A stretch of DNA of 33,594 nucleotides, taken from assembly GCF_001039355.2 (NCBI RefSeq), contig NW_019775857.1, forward strand, positions 35,668 through 69,261, written 5' to 3'. A program made the translations under genes and the position numbers. Within the stretch, counting starts at the first letter, position 1; every line of letters starts with the position of its first letter. This DNA comes from Lingula anatina (Eukaryota; Brachiopoda; Lingulata; Lingulida; Lingulidae). Under the pieces are notes generated by a model. The model worked only from the letters and a program-made list of their open reading frames with translations, made no database searches and was not told the origin of the DNA. Positions 21,124 to 30,639 of the stretch are shown here, in pieces.

Positions 21124-21700
21124 CTGGCAAACAAATAAAATAAATAAATAAACGAATAATGATTATTTGCATTGTGAAAACCCAGTGCTTAATGACTAGT
21201 TTATTTAGATTCGAGATTATTTCGAAGGTTAAAGAAGACATGCGTATTACCTCATTATTTCGGAAAAAATGTAATTCAGTCGCGTTTTTATAATTTACCA
21301 TGAAAGCTTGAAACACATGCCCCTTCGTCAGTTTATGAATTTCTTTCTGCCCCTACCAAAAAACTTTGTAGGTTCTTTCCTTATAAGATTTTATATATCT
21401 CACCATCTAACACTTTTTACAATTAATCAAGGAAATCATTAGAAATGTGATGTATCACATCTATTAATTTCTCAGTTTATTTGTGTAACTTTTCCATTGT
21501 GCTCTGATAAAATCTGAATGCAATATAAATAAATATATCTTGCAGGGTTATGCCTTTTCAATATGAAAATGTGAATGGCGAAGTGCAATAACACTCATCA
21601 ATTACTACAAACACCACGGATTCACGCTCTTTGTCTACTTATTGTTGTTTACTTTTAGCTGTTTTACAACAACAGTGTGCTCAATTTAGAATATACTTAC

Positions 21701-21843
21701 AGCCAACAATGTCAACGAATCCGATGAGAATGGTGTTTGGGTGCCAGAATTTCCAAAGAATGTTGGGTTGGCCATACTGATGCCCAGACAATCCGTTGCC
21801 CTTGAGTTGCAGTCATAATTAGTCTGACACGGTGTTCCCCTGA
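21701..21843 (-). CDS. Cysteine-rich gene 1, exon 3 (duplicate copy)
   Basis: Same as the exon at 23621-23763 except for one base, which changes NSRTTDC to NSRATDC. Otherwise the exon, its acceptor (TTTCAG) and its donor (GGCT|GTAAGT) are identical. Probably allelic. Confidence 0.6.
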
Positions 21844-22832
21844 CTGAAACACGCAAAATCAGATAATGATGTTCACATAACTACAGATAAAAATTGAGAG
21901 CAATTCGAGAGTGCAAACCTGCCTGCTGAGGCTATGACGAGTGCTTTCAATGCTAATGAAAANAAGTTGCTCTCTTCCAGATTTATATTTATTACAGTTC
22001 GAACTTTCATTCGATATTTTCTTTGTCAAATTCCACAAACAAGCTGTTATAATTAGTAACAAATAAAATAAGTAGTCACATGAACCGCCGGTCTCAATTC
22101 TATTGGTAGTTTCTAAATTGGGTGTTTGGTAGTCTCTTATGAACTACTTTTAAAGCGACGTTAATAGGAAGGTTTTCAGTGTTTTAACTCCCTGGGGCCC
22201 GTTTCACGAAGCAGTTGTCAGATAGTGATCGCTAGTTATGAGTGCCGTTTCGAAGACAAAGTACGAATACGATAACAACAGAGCAGGGTGAGAAAAAAAT
22301 GATCAATTTGTAACAGTAGATTTGATATCCACTTTCCCTTAGGCCTACGATCAAACAACCTGAAGGCAATCATGCAAAGAAACTTATGTTCATTTACCAG
22401 TAAACGTGATTTAACGCGTATCAAACGTGTGTCAATGTGTGAACGGACTCAATTCGTACTACCTTTTTTTACGAAGAATTCATAAAATCTTCCTTCATTG
22501 AAAGGACGAACTACGAAAAATGAGGTTATGATGAGCGTAAAGTGATGACATAGTGCACATGTTCGTCCTTCGTCTTCGTTGTCCGTCGTTTGCTAAACCT
22601 CTCCACCGAGTCGTGGATATTTAACGACTGGTCAGACCATGCTCTAGAGTTTCACTCTAGAGTCATGAATGAAATAGAAAGGTTGCTTAATTACCGTTGT
22701 CTGTCTTTTGTTTTTGCATGCAAAAATATAATTGAGGTCATTCACAATAGATGATACTCGGATCTTCTGATCCGCGTATCAAATATGGTGGATCATTCAT
22801 GAAAGAAGAGCCTACTAATCTCCTTCTCTGTT

Positions 22833-22879
<47 letters not shown>

Positions 22880-22918
22880 CTACAATACCAGGTAATACAT
22901 TGCAATCCAAACACTTAC

Positions 22919-23039
22919 TGGTACCACCTAGTTCAGCACATTGGCCCAACGTGGATGAGGTTGCTCCAAAACAGAAATATAACTTGGTTACATCCACTAT
23001 GTTCCTGTCGTTGAAGCTACATATAACTGATACCAGGGG
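22919..23039 (-). CDS. Cysteine-rich gene 1, exon 4
   Basis: Minus strand, 121 nt. The acceptor GTTTGCCAG opens in phase 0 and the donor ACCA|GTAAGTG closes in phase 1. It reads PLVSVICSFNDRNIVDVT, then KLYFCFGATSSTLGQC, then AELGGT, with three cysteines. The paralogous exon at 28000-28117 aligns as P(L/I)VS(V/F)ICSFND..IVDVT..Y.C......LG.C. Codon changes in ICS are silent between the two (ATA/ATC, TGT/TGC), which supports the exon start at the CCAG/CTAG acceptor rather than a nearer AG. A GA-rich microsatellite lies 50 bases into the next intron. Confidence 0.75.
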
Positions 23040-23620
23040 CTGGCAAACAAATAAAAAAATAAATAAACGAATAATGATTATTTGCATTGTGAAAACCCAG
23101 TGCTTAATGACTAGTTTATTTAGATTCGAGATTATCTCGAAGGTTAAAGAAGACATGCGTATTACCTCATTATTTCGGAAAAAATGTAATTCAGTCGCGT
23201 TTTTATAATTTACCATGAAAGCTTGAAACACATGCCCCTTCGTCAGTTTATGAATTTCTTTCTGCCCCTACCAAAAAAACTTTGTAGGTTCTTTCCTTAT
23301 AAGATTTTATATATCTCACCATCTAACGCTTTTTACAATTAATCAAGGAAATCATTAGAAATGTGATGTATCACATCTATTAATTTCTCAGTTTATTTGT
23401 GTAACTTTTCCATTGTGCTCTGATAAAATCTGAATGCAATATAAATAAATATATCTTGCAGGGTTATGCCTTTTCAATATGAAAATGTGAATGGCGAAGT
23501 GCAATTACACTCATCAATTACTACAAATTAACACCACGGATTCACGCTCTTTGTCTACTTATTGTTGTTTACTTTTAGCTGTTTTACAACAACAGTGTGC
23601 TCAATTAAGAATATACTTAC

Positions 23621-23763
23621 AGCCAACAATGTCAACGAATCCGATGAGAATGGTGTTTGGGTGCCAGAATTTCCAAAGAATGTTGGGTTGGCCATACTGA
23701 TGCCCAGACAATCCGTTGTCCTTGAGTTGCAGTCATAATTAGTCTGACACGGTGTTCCCCTGA
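23621..23763 (-). CDS. Cysteine-rich gene 1, exon 3
   Basis: Minus strand, 143 nt, entered in phase 1 after TTTCAG and left in phase 0 at GGCT|GTAAGT. It encodes RGTPCQTNYDCNSRTTDC, then LGISMANPTFFGNSGTQTPF, then SSDSLTLLA. Three cysteines sit in the first 18 residues and none in the rest. Gene 2 keeps only the first half (28884-28957) and has lost the third cysteine. The second half is polar with no recognisable motif. Confidence 0.75.
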
Positions 23764-23882
23764 CTGAAACACGCAAAATCAGATAATGATGTTCACATAA
23801 CTACAGATAAAAATTGAGAGCAATTCGAGAGTGCAAACCTGCCTGCTGAGGCTATGACGAGTGCTTTCAATGCTAATGAAAA

Positions 23883-24799
23883 AAGTTGGAGCATCACTTC
23901 AGTGCGTCATGTAATGCTGGAAATGTTAACACTTAATCAGTGGGGTACGTATGTGCAATATCCAAAATGGTTCACATAATTATCATATAATAATCCCGGT
24001 TTTAGTTATACGTGAATTTGACGCTTTTTGTAATATGAATAGTTTAATTTCACTCGTGTCGGTTATACAGCCATGTCTAAAAAAGCTAAACATAGTTTCC
24101 AATATTCAAACCAATGAAGAAATTTTAACTTTGTGAACGAAATACTTTCATAGAAGGTATCTTTGCGTTGTATTCAAATTTCACCCCCTCCCCCTAAAAA
24201 AAAACAATGTATACATTGTACCTTTAACCTTTAACACCGCGTTCATCTTACTATACATGCAGTTCTGCAATTGTGACATCACCTTTATCACATGACTACA
24301 CAAAGCTGATAACATGTCAGTTTTTTGTCTAACAATTTTGAAATACAAGAGCCCAAGCATGTGTTTATAATATTCTAACGGGCTAGGTATAATATGAGCG
24401 CAATTACTGACATTTCAAATATTTGTCATCATGTGCATATTTATTATTATTTAACAAGTTATTTAACTTTACCGTACATATGTATCTCTTTGCGGACGTT
24501 AATAAAATGAAAAAAAATTATTGTGAAACGGTTGTTGTTTCATTGTTCTGGTCTTGATAAGTTTCGGCTTAAGCTATGGCACTGTCATAATTAAGTGCCA
24601 CTCACGTTTCAAAGGAACTCAAACTAAATCTATTGAATAAACTTAGGACAAGGTTTTGATTGGTTTCATTCCGCGTAATCCTAGACAAGAATTCCACAGC
24701 TCTTCAGTACCTCTGGCCGTTAAGCATTCGTCACCATAAATTTGAAAAATATATCTAAACCGTTAATTCACGGAGAGACAAATACGGAAATGTACTCAC
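23883..24799. other. Intron 2 of gene 1
   Basis: Unique AT-rich sequence between exons 3 and 2 on the minus strand. No other gene is seen. Confidence 0.55.
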
Positions 24800-25006
24800 T
24801 TTCGGTACAAGTCACGTTGTTGGCAGTTACATATGTTGGCACACTACCAGGAACACACAGGCAGCGGAACGCCGAGGCAGTAAAGAGTAAAAAGAATGGA
24901 TTGTAAGTACAACGCGCAAAAGATTCACAGTTCGGGACCGAAAGGGATGACGAATAGGGCTGGACGTTCGCTGGCAGACTGCACTCGCCAAATACCGTAG
25001 TGGAAG
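24800..25006 (-). CDS. Cysteine-rich gene 1, exon 2, EGF-like six-cysteine module
   Basis: Minus strand, 207 nt, phase 1 at both ends (acceptor ATTTCAG, donor GAAA|GTGAGT), the symmetric phase usual for extracellular modules. It reads STTVFGECSLPANVQ, then PNCESFARC, then TYNPFFLLFTASAFRCLC, then NNVTCTE. The six cysteines follow an EGF-like order, including the C-x-C pair and a last cysteine 14 positions later. Unusual for EGF is the hydrophobic NPFFLLFTASAF segment before C-x-C, which gene 2 keeps almost unchanged. Joined to the other exons it gives 645 nt, 214 residues and 12 cysteines, an even number that would allow complete pairing. An extracellular role is inferred from the cysteine pattern only. 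Confidence 0.75.
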
Positions 25007-25325
25007 CTGAAATCATAGACAGTTTGGTTAATGTTGTGTTAACATAAACTAAGTCATGAGTCCGTTCACATATGAGGGCATGTTAATTTAAATGTTGCTA
25101 TCTGATATTGAGAAAGCACTTTTCGTAAGTCATTTTAAAAGCATAATTTTGTGTAAAAGATTGATTTCAGACATATCAAAAACGACACTTCTAAAAGTAA
25201 CTTTAAGTGTGAAATATCACTGCAACTATATCTTTTCATATAAAGACATAAAAGAAGTATTTTGTCTTTAAATTGAACTTAATGCAGTGAACCTAAAACA
25301 AAGTTATTGGAACTAGTGTACTTAC

Positions 25326-25329
25326 CCAT
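25326..25329 (-). CDS. Cysteine-rich gene 1, proposed start codon (exon 1 end)
   Basis: The exon upstream of exon 2 ends ATGG|GTAAGT; in the phase exon 2 needs, only these four bases are coding. The ATG has A at -3 and G at +4. An in-frame TGA lies nine bases upstream and is conserved in gene 2. This gives a protein starting MASTTVFGEC, with no signal peptide, which is odd for a cysteine-rich module. In another frame the same exon reads PAAFAS (PVAFAS in gene 2), like a signal-cleavage site, but gene 1 is stopped and the phase does not fit. A further upstream exon cannot be ruled out. Confidence 0.4.
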
Positions 25330-25511
25330 CGTTATTCACTGTCGCAGGTTAAGTCGTTCTCTTGCAAAGCGGGAGACGCAAATGCTGCCGGAAATGTGTG
25401 TAGTGACAGAAAATCCACTCTTTGAGTCCAGATGACAAGATTAAACACAGAATATCTCTGCGTAAATGACCACACGTCTAACTTTGAGGTCGAGAAGGGC
25501 AGATATCTGAG

Positions 25512-25522
25512 CTAGATAACAG
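25512..25522 (-). promoter_or_regulatory. GATA-type box upstream of gene 1
   Basis: CTAGATAACAG on the plus strand (GATA core), 183 bases upstream of the proposed start. The same 11-mer is 185 bases upstream of the gene 2 start, with matching flanks. Confidence 0.4.
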
Positions 25523-25559
25523 GTGGCATTAACGGGGGTGGTAATGATTAGAGCTTAAT

Positions 25560-26989
25560 TAAACTACGGGTACGCGCATACAAATTAATCATTTCTACAA
25601 TTCTGTGTGTAGTGTCTATTTTAATATTAAATTTTTGATATTAAATTTAATGTTTAATATTGTTGAAATAATAATAATAATAATATTTTATTCAACCATT
25701 CAATATATAGCAAAACACACATAAAACGGACATTGTTTTAACATCTCCGGTTTGTCAATGATCAAATAAATGAAAATAAGATAACACCAGTAAACATAAT
25801 ACAAAGGAAAGTCTAAAACCTTTTGTTAAATTTATTGCGTTTACTATAAAAAGAGATAAAATTAAGCAGTCTTTTTTAATCCTCGATTAAACGTTTGCTT
25901 TTTCTAAACGTTATAAAAGTCAACACTCGCTTGGAAGAAACTTAGAAAAGTTCGTTAGTATGGTGAGTGGTAAAGTTCATTATTGCATTATACTCTATAA
26001 TACAATAAAGCCAATTATGTACTAGTAATTCGGTCAAGTTATTGATTGTTGGGTGGATTTATGTGACATATAACAGTATGGCTGTACCATAAAACTTCTT
26101 AAAACAACATGCAATTTTGTCTGCCAGGTATATATACAGTACACGTATATGTATGTGATATATAACATATCCTTCTTCCTTTAGCTCGACAAAGATAAGA
26201 ACATTTCATTAACTGCATTAACAAGGTAATTTAAAAATCATATGAGAAATAATCATGTGTCATTAACAACTGTAATGGACGCATTTTAGATGATGAAGGT
26301 CCATGAACTGTTATTTAGTGCAGATTGCACAGTAAGGTGGATGCCTCATCGGAATAAATATACATACTAAATGAAGGCAGTATATACCCAGTGTTCCGCT
26401 GTGACGGGAGCACGGTAAATACGACTGTGGGGTAGTGACTGTCGGAGCCAAGGGGGTTTATGTGAAGTGGTGTTTAATTCACATCATGTTTCAGATGACA
26501 AACTCTTTATTTGTAATTTCTAAAGCTTACTATAGATTGCAGATATAATTTGATTTGAGGAAAATAAATGTATATGGTGACATCAATAAATGGGCAAGCA
26601 AACAAAAGCATAATAAATGCTTCCCGACGCAAGGTATCTGAACAGCACACTACCATCACCACGTCGTGTAGGAGGCCATTTCAAGGTACGGTATTGGGGT
26701 AGGTGGATGAAGGAGTCCAGAGGGGGGAAAGGTATTCACCTTGCTCCCCTTATCATGTCAACAAATGAACACAGTATACATTCATATATTAAGCGCAACA
26801 ATAACGACATAACAGTTGACTAACAGAACATAATTCCCAGGATGACAGACGCACGTTCTTAGTTTTGCGTAGAATTATAGAACGTACTGCAGAAGAGGAG
26901 CCGCCTACATTATTTGAAGGGCATAATCGGCGATGAAGGTTTTCAATCCCCGCGTTTTTCATTGCCTTCTAGTCGGAAGGGGGCGATGT
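25560..26989. other. Intergenic region and 3' untranslated region of gene 2
   Basis: From about 26795 to 26989 the sequence resembles the 3' flank of gene 1's terminal exon (ACATAACAG, TAACAGAACAT, GATG(A/C)AAGAC-like words), so it is probably the gene 2 3' untranslated region. The rest holds no supported gene; an (ATA)n run is near 25668-25684. Confidence 0.5.
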
Positions 26990-27159
26990 TCATGTCGGGA
27001 CTAGATTCCCCAAAGTGTTGACAGAATAGAAGATATTTATATCAGCCGGATTGAAAGCTAACCCGGAGTAATTTGGAATTAACAGACTTCTCCAGAGATC
27101 TCGCTGAAGTGCCTGTGGAAGGACGGTATCTTTAAAACTGGTGCTTGACAACGGTGGAA
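26990..27159 (-). CDS. Cysteine-rich gene 2, exon 5 (terminal)
   Basis: Minus strand, acceptor TTTTTCAG, 170 nt entered in phase 1, stop TGA. It encodes IPPLSSTSFKDTVLPQ, then ALQRDLWRSLLIPNYSGL, then AFNPADINIFYS and GNLVPT. It aligns without gaps to gene 1 exon 5, with about half the residues conserved and the LPQALQRDLWRSLLIP core nearly invariant. The open frame is kept despite many substitutions, which argues that this exon has been under coding selection. Confidence 0.75.
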
Positions 27160-27999
27160 CTGAAAAATATAAAATAAATAAAAATAGAATAATAATTTAG
27201 TTAAACCAGCATATACATGAGCCAATAAACCAAAGTATAGGCCCACTAATTATATTTCACCAATTAAAACAATAGTTTAACAAAAAATTTAATATCCACA
27301 TTTATATTTAATAATTAAAAATATATCATTTACATACCGACTATCTGGTCGTTTAAGATTCTCAATTACTGGTTACTTACGTATTGATACACTTATTTAT
27401 ATGCCTAATTGCCAACATGAATGTACATTTCGACTAGTAATGTCAACGGATTTTTGGTTAACCATTAATTTATGCCTCGTTATATTAACTACAAAGTTGT
27501 TATGTTTTATAATTGCATGTAAATGTATATGTACAGCAGTTTTTTATTTTTATTTATTTTTCTTTTTGCTATTCTTTATTATAAATTCCACAGGCTACTG
27601 TAACATGTTGTCAACGTTGACAAAATGTCACCATCCCATTAGTAAAATGCACGTAGTTTCTGACAGTTCCTTTTTTAATTGACAGTTTTTCTAACGCAAC
27701 ATCAGTATAAAAATTTTCAGTGCCTTTAACATCGACATTATCTATTCAACTAGGAAAAAATCACGTTATGCTTACAGGAAGTGTCTTATGTGTATTGCCA
27801 TAATTCCCTAAACTTCACTACGATATGTATATGTATATCATGGATATTCTCCGCAGTAGTACTGGGTGGGGTGGGAGGGCAAATACAATGGCATTCCACT
27901 CTTTTTGATGCTGTCTGTAGTATCTTTGCATCTCTCTCTCTCTCTGAGTGCGATCCACCTCAACACTATGCAACAAACTGACTATATGATCACACTTAC
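27160..27999. other. Last intron of gene 2
   Basis: AT-rich, with a short CT run near 27932-27945 corresponding in place to the GA-rich tract of gene 1. Confidence 0.55.
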
Positions 28000-28117
28000 T
28001 GCCATTAACTTCAATACACGAGCCCAGTGTTGCTGCAGTTCCGCCATTACACGTATATACACTGGTAACATCCACAATAAGCCCGTCGTTGAAGCTGCAG
28101 ATAAATGATACAATCGG
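28000..28117 (-). CDS. Cysteine-rich gene 2, exon 4
   Basis: Minus strand, 118 nt. The acceptor TTTCTAG opens in phase 0 and the donor GGCA|GTAAGT closes in phase 1, as in gene 1. It reads PIVSFICSFNDGLIVDVT, then SVYTCNGGTAATLGSC, then IEVNG, and keeps all three cysteines. It is one codon shorter than the gene 1 exon. Confidence 0.7.
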
Positions 28118-28883
28118 CTAGAAACAAAAGAAAAACAATAGAGATGCAGTTTGACATTATCCAGAAGATTAAAGGAGGCACAATCACATTATTTTAGTAT
28201 AAAAACGAAATTCAGTCGCGTTTTGGCAATTTCCGTTAACACGATGCCGTCTTTTGAAACACACCCTAAGCCATTGTGTATTTCGTTTTTGCATCATACA
28301 TGCATTGTCAGATTTTTTTTCTTTTTTAGAACCAATTCTTTTGATAAAAAATTAAGACAAAACGTTTATTTCGAATCTAAAAATTTACTATTATTCTGGG
28401 ATTCCACAAAATATTGACAAAAACTGTTCAGTCAAGCAAATGTGAAATGTGGTCACTCACTCATGTGATGCATAAATACAAAAGCCCACACCTACTGAGA
28501 TCACACACACACACACTCTGTTTACTGGAGGACAGGAGAAGGATATGACTCTCTTCTATGAAATATAGACTCCACAAATTATGTAAGTGTATCCGTTTTA
28601 ATTTATGAGAATTATTGTTTTATATTATACTTTTGAATATGTTATATTGTATTTTTTATTTTTATTTTAGTGACCGGCCATCGGCTATCGGCTTATCAGC
28701 AAGTATGAATAAAGTGAAAATAAAGCCAACCTTGTGCAAAAAGGAGTTATATGTTCTTTCTAACATAAAACAACTATATAGACTGTTTCGTTACTTTTGT
28801 ATCAATATCCGTTGGTGAAAATACATGTACACATACAACTAAATAAAGAGATCATATTGATTGAACAGAGCCTGTGCCCTGTT
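28118..28883. other. Intron of gene 2 with a possible insertion
   Basis: Has no match to the gene 1 intron next to exon 3 and replaces the missing half of that exon. A (CA)n run lies near 28502-28516. No known element is identified. Confidence 0.45.
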
Positions 28884-28957
28884 GCCTAAACTGATGCCCA
28901 GATAATCTGTTGTCCTTGAGTTGCAGTCATAATCAGTCCGACACGGTGTTCCACTGA
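28884..28957 (-). pseudogene. Cysteine-rich gene 2, exon 3 remnant (5' half)
   Basis: Matches the first 74 nt of gene 1 exon 3 with the same acceptor (TTTCAG): SGTPCRTDYDCNSRTTDY then LGIS. The third cysteine is changed to tyrosine. Homology then stops. The frame continues into unrelated sequence and meets a TAG at 28839-28841, and the phase 0 donor of gene 1 is absent. Either gene 2 is a pseudogene, or an unseen donor rescues the joint to exon 4. Confidence 0.65.
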
Positions 28958-29937
28958 CTGAAACACGCAAATCAATTTTCGACCATGCAAATGTACAAGT
29001 TAACTTTCAAAAAATGCAAAGCCATTTTTAAAACTTTATCCAGTCTGTGTGCTAAGACGCGGTTGTTCTTTCTTTTTCATCAAAATCAGGGCAATATTTT
29101 AATCATTGACTCTTTGATTTTTTTCGATTTAAGGCCGGTCTCATTTGATTTTTTCAATGTAATATAATTTCCGGTTTACATTTGTTTTATAATAAGTATT
29201 ATGGTTGAGTAAGCTTTATTATTTTTAAATTAAATGATAAGTTTCATATGCATCTAACAATTGAGTGCAGACCTCTGCCAAAGCAAAATTAAAATAACAA
29301 AAACAAAAAATAATTGTTATACATCAGTGTATAATGTGTCATCGCACACGTTTTTGCAGAATCCGAAAATAGTATTTCTTGAAGTATTGAATCCAGATGT
29401 CGAAAGCTCTGGCTTAAAACACCACACCATCACCTTCCTGAGTGACCGTTAAATTTTAAACAGACACAAATCTAGTCAATATACTTAATGGCAAGGCTCT
29501 TAGTTCAGCCCACGCAGTGCTGTGGCAAATTTGGGGGTGTCAGGGAGTCCTGACTTCCCCTCTTCGATTTCTGAAAAAAAATTACTCCAATGGTCCCTCT
29601 TGAAATAAGAATTTTGACTAGCTGGATCATAGTTCTAAACCGTACCACATGGCACCGTTCGCCCTCTAAAATACCAAAAATTTCGGGGCCCTTCAGCGGG
29701 CCCCGAACCCCACGCCAAGGAAGTGGGGGGATCAGCTTTGCATCCGCGTACCCCCCCCCCTTCCAAGCCTGGATCCGCCCATGCAATGCCAGAGAAAAGT
29801 CCCACAGCACCCCATTACCGCTATACGTTGAACATCATCAACATAAATATGAACAATATTTATATTTATATTTACATCAGTTTAATTTAACTGTAAACAT
29901 TACATTGATGGTGAGACAGACACCAAAGCCAGCTTAC
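28958..29937. other. Intron 2 of gene 2, with dispersed repeat copy 2
   Basis: Lies between exons 3 and 2. The repeat at 29525-29785 is related to 15110-15357. No other gene is supported. Confidence 0.5.
29525..29785. repeat. Dispersed repeat, copy 2
   Basis: Shares GGGTGTCAGGG, ATCATAGTT, AACCGTACCA, ATGGCACCG, CGAACCCCACGCCAAGGAAG and GGATCCGCCC with the repeat near 15.1-15.4 kb in the same order. Open frames across it on both strands are ignored. Confidence 0.55.
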
Positions 29938-30150
29938 TCAAAGTACACGTCACGTTGTCAGCAGTCACATATGCTGGCACGGTGCCAGAAGGACACAGGC
30001 AGCGGAACGCCGAGGTCGTAAAGAGCAAAAAGAATGGATTGTAGGTACAGCGCCCAAGATTCGCTCCACCACAAAACGGGGCCACACCGGCAGGCGAATA
30101 CGGCGGGATGTTCGTCGGTAGACTGCACTCGCCAAATATCGTCGTTGAAG
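29938..30150 (-). CDS. Cysteine-rich gene 2, exon 2, EGF-like six-cysteine module
   Basis: Minus strand, 213 nt, phase 1 at both ends (acceptor ATTTCAG, donor TTGA|GTAAGC). It reads STTIFGECSLPTNIPPYS, then PFCGGANLGRC, then TYNPFFLLFTTSAFRCLC, then ADNVTCTL. All six cysteines of gene 1 are kept, with a two-residue insertion between cysteines 2 and 3. The NPFFLLFT-SAFRCLC core is nearly unchanged. Confidence 0.75.
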
Positions 30151-30440
30151 CTGAAATCATAGGCATTGTGGTTAAGGATGTGCTAATATAATTAATCAGA
30201 CCTGATCCCGCACACAGTGGTTTGTTTAACCACCGAAACTTATTTATAAAACAAGAGCGCATAAAATATTCCTTTGAAATGTATGATTAACGGAATTTCA
30301 TAATTAAAATTAAGAAACATCAATTCAATCGTAACTTTATCAAAACTGAAATAAGAATACACTTACAAGATTTACAATATATTATCCTAGAGATGAACTT
30401 AATAAGCTACTGAATAGAAAAAAATAAAATTCGCACTAAC

Positions 30441-30444
30441 CCAT
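30441..30444 (-). CDS. Cysteine-rich gene 2, proposed start codon (exon 1 end)
   Basis: The exon ends ATGG|GTTAGT exactly as in gene 1, with the TGA nine bases upstream also kept. The leader sequence is clearly homologous to that of gene 1. The start therefore gives MASTTIFGEC, again with no signal peptide. The alternatives stated for gene 1 apply. Confidence 0.4.
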
Positions 30445-30628
30445 GTGCAATCACTGTCTGAGTTGTTTTCTTCTGACAAAGTGGACGCAAATGCTACCGG
30501 TAATGTGGGTATACGGAGCCAGAAAATCTCTCTCCTTAAGTCTAGATAACAGGTATAATTATGAAGACGATATTTAAGTAGCACACAGACTATAACTGTT
30601 TAAATTACCATACGCCCAACTGTCTGAT

Positions 30629-30639
30629 CTAGATAACAG
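30629..30639 (-). promoter_or_regulatory. GATA-type box upstream of gene 2
   Basis: CTAGATAACAG, 185 bases upstream of the proposed start; flanks (TCTGATCTAGATAACAG) match those in gene 1. A second copy of the 11-mer lies nearer, at 30542-30552. Confidence 0.4.

Larger units (their letters stand above)
19335..21962. other. Second copy block of gene 1 (exons 3-5), ending at a gap
   Basis: The 5' part matches 17661-19210, and the part from about 20059 to the N at 21963 matches 21964-23882. It is the only block that links exon 5 to exons 4 and 3. A (CT)n tract at 20931-20959 is about 10 bases shorter than its counterpart, as expected of alleles. Confidence 0.65.
21963..23882. other. Gap at 21963 and third block of gene 1
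   Basis: Begins straight after the N and repeats 20059-21962, with an offset of 1906 rising to 1920 through small indels, one being a (CT)n tract (22837-22875). Beyond 23882 the sequence is unique and leads to exons 2 and 1. Confidence 0.7.

Noticed and set aside
22815-23231. 138-codon minus-strand frame over exon 4 of gene 1
   Set aside because: Only the exon part (22919-23039) is supported; the rest is intron, including an Arg/Glu run from the GA microsatellite.
29590-30021. 143-codon plus-strand frame
   Set aside because: Runs through a dispersed repeat and antisense to gene 2 exon 2.
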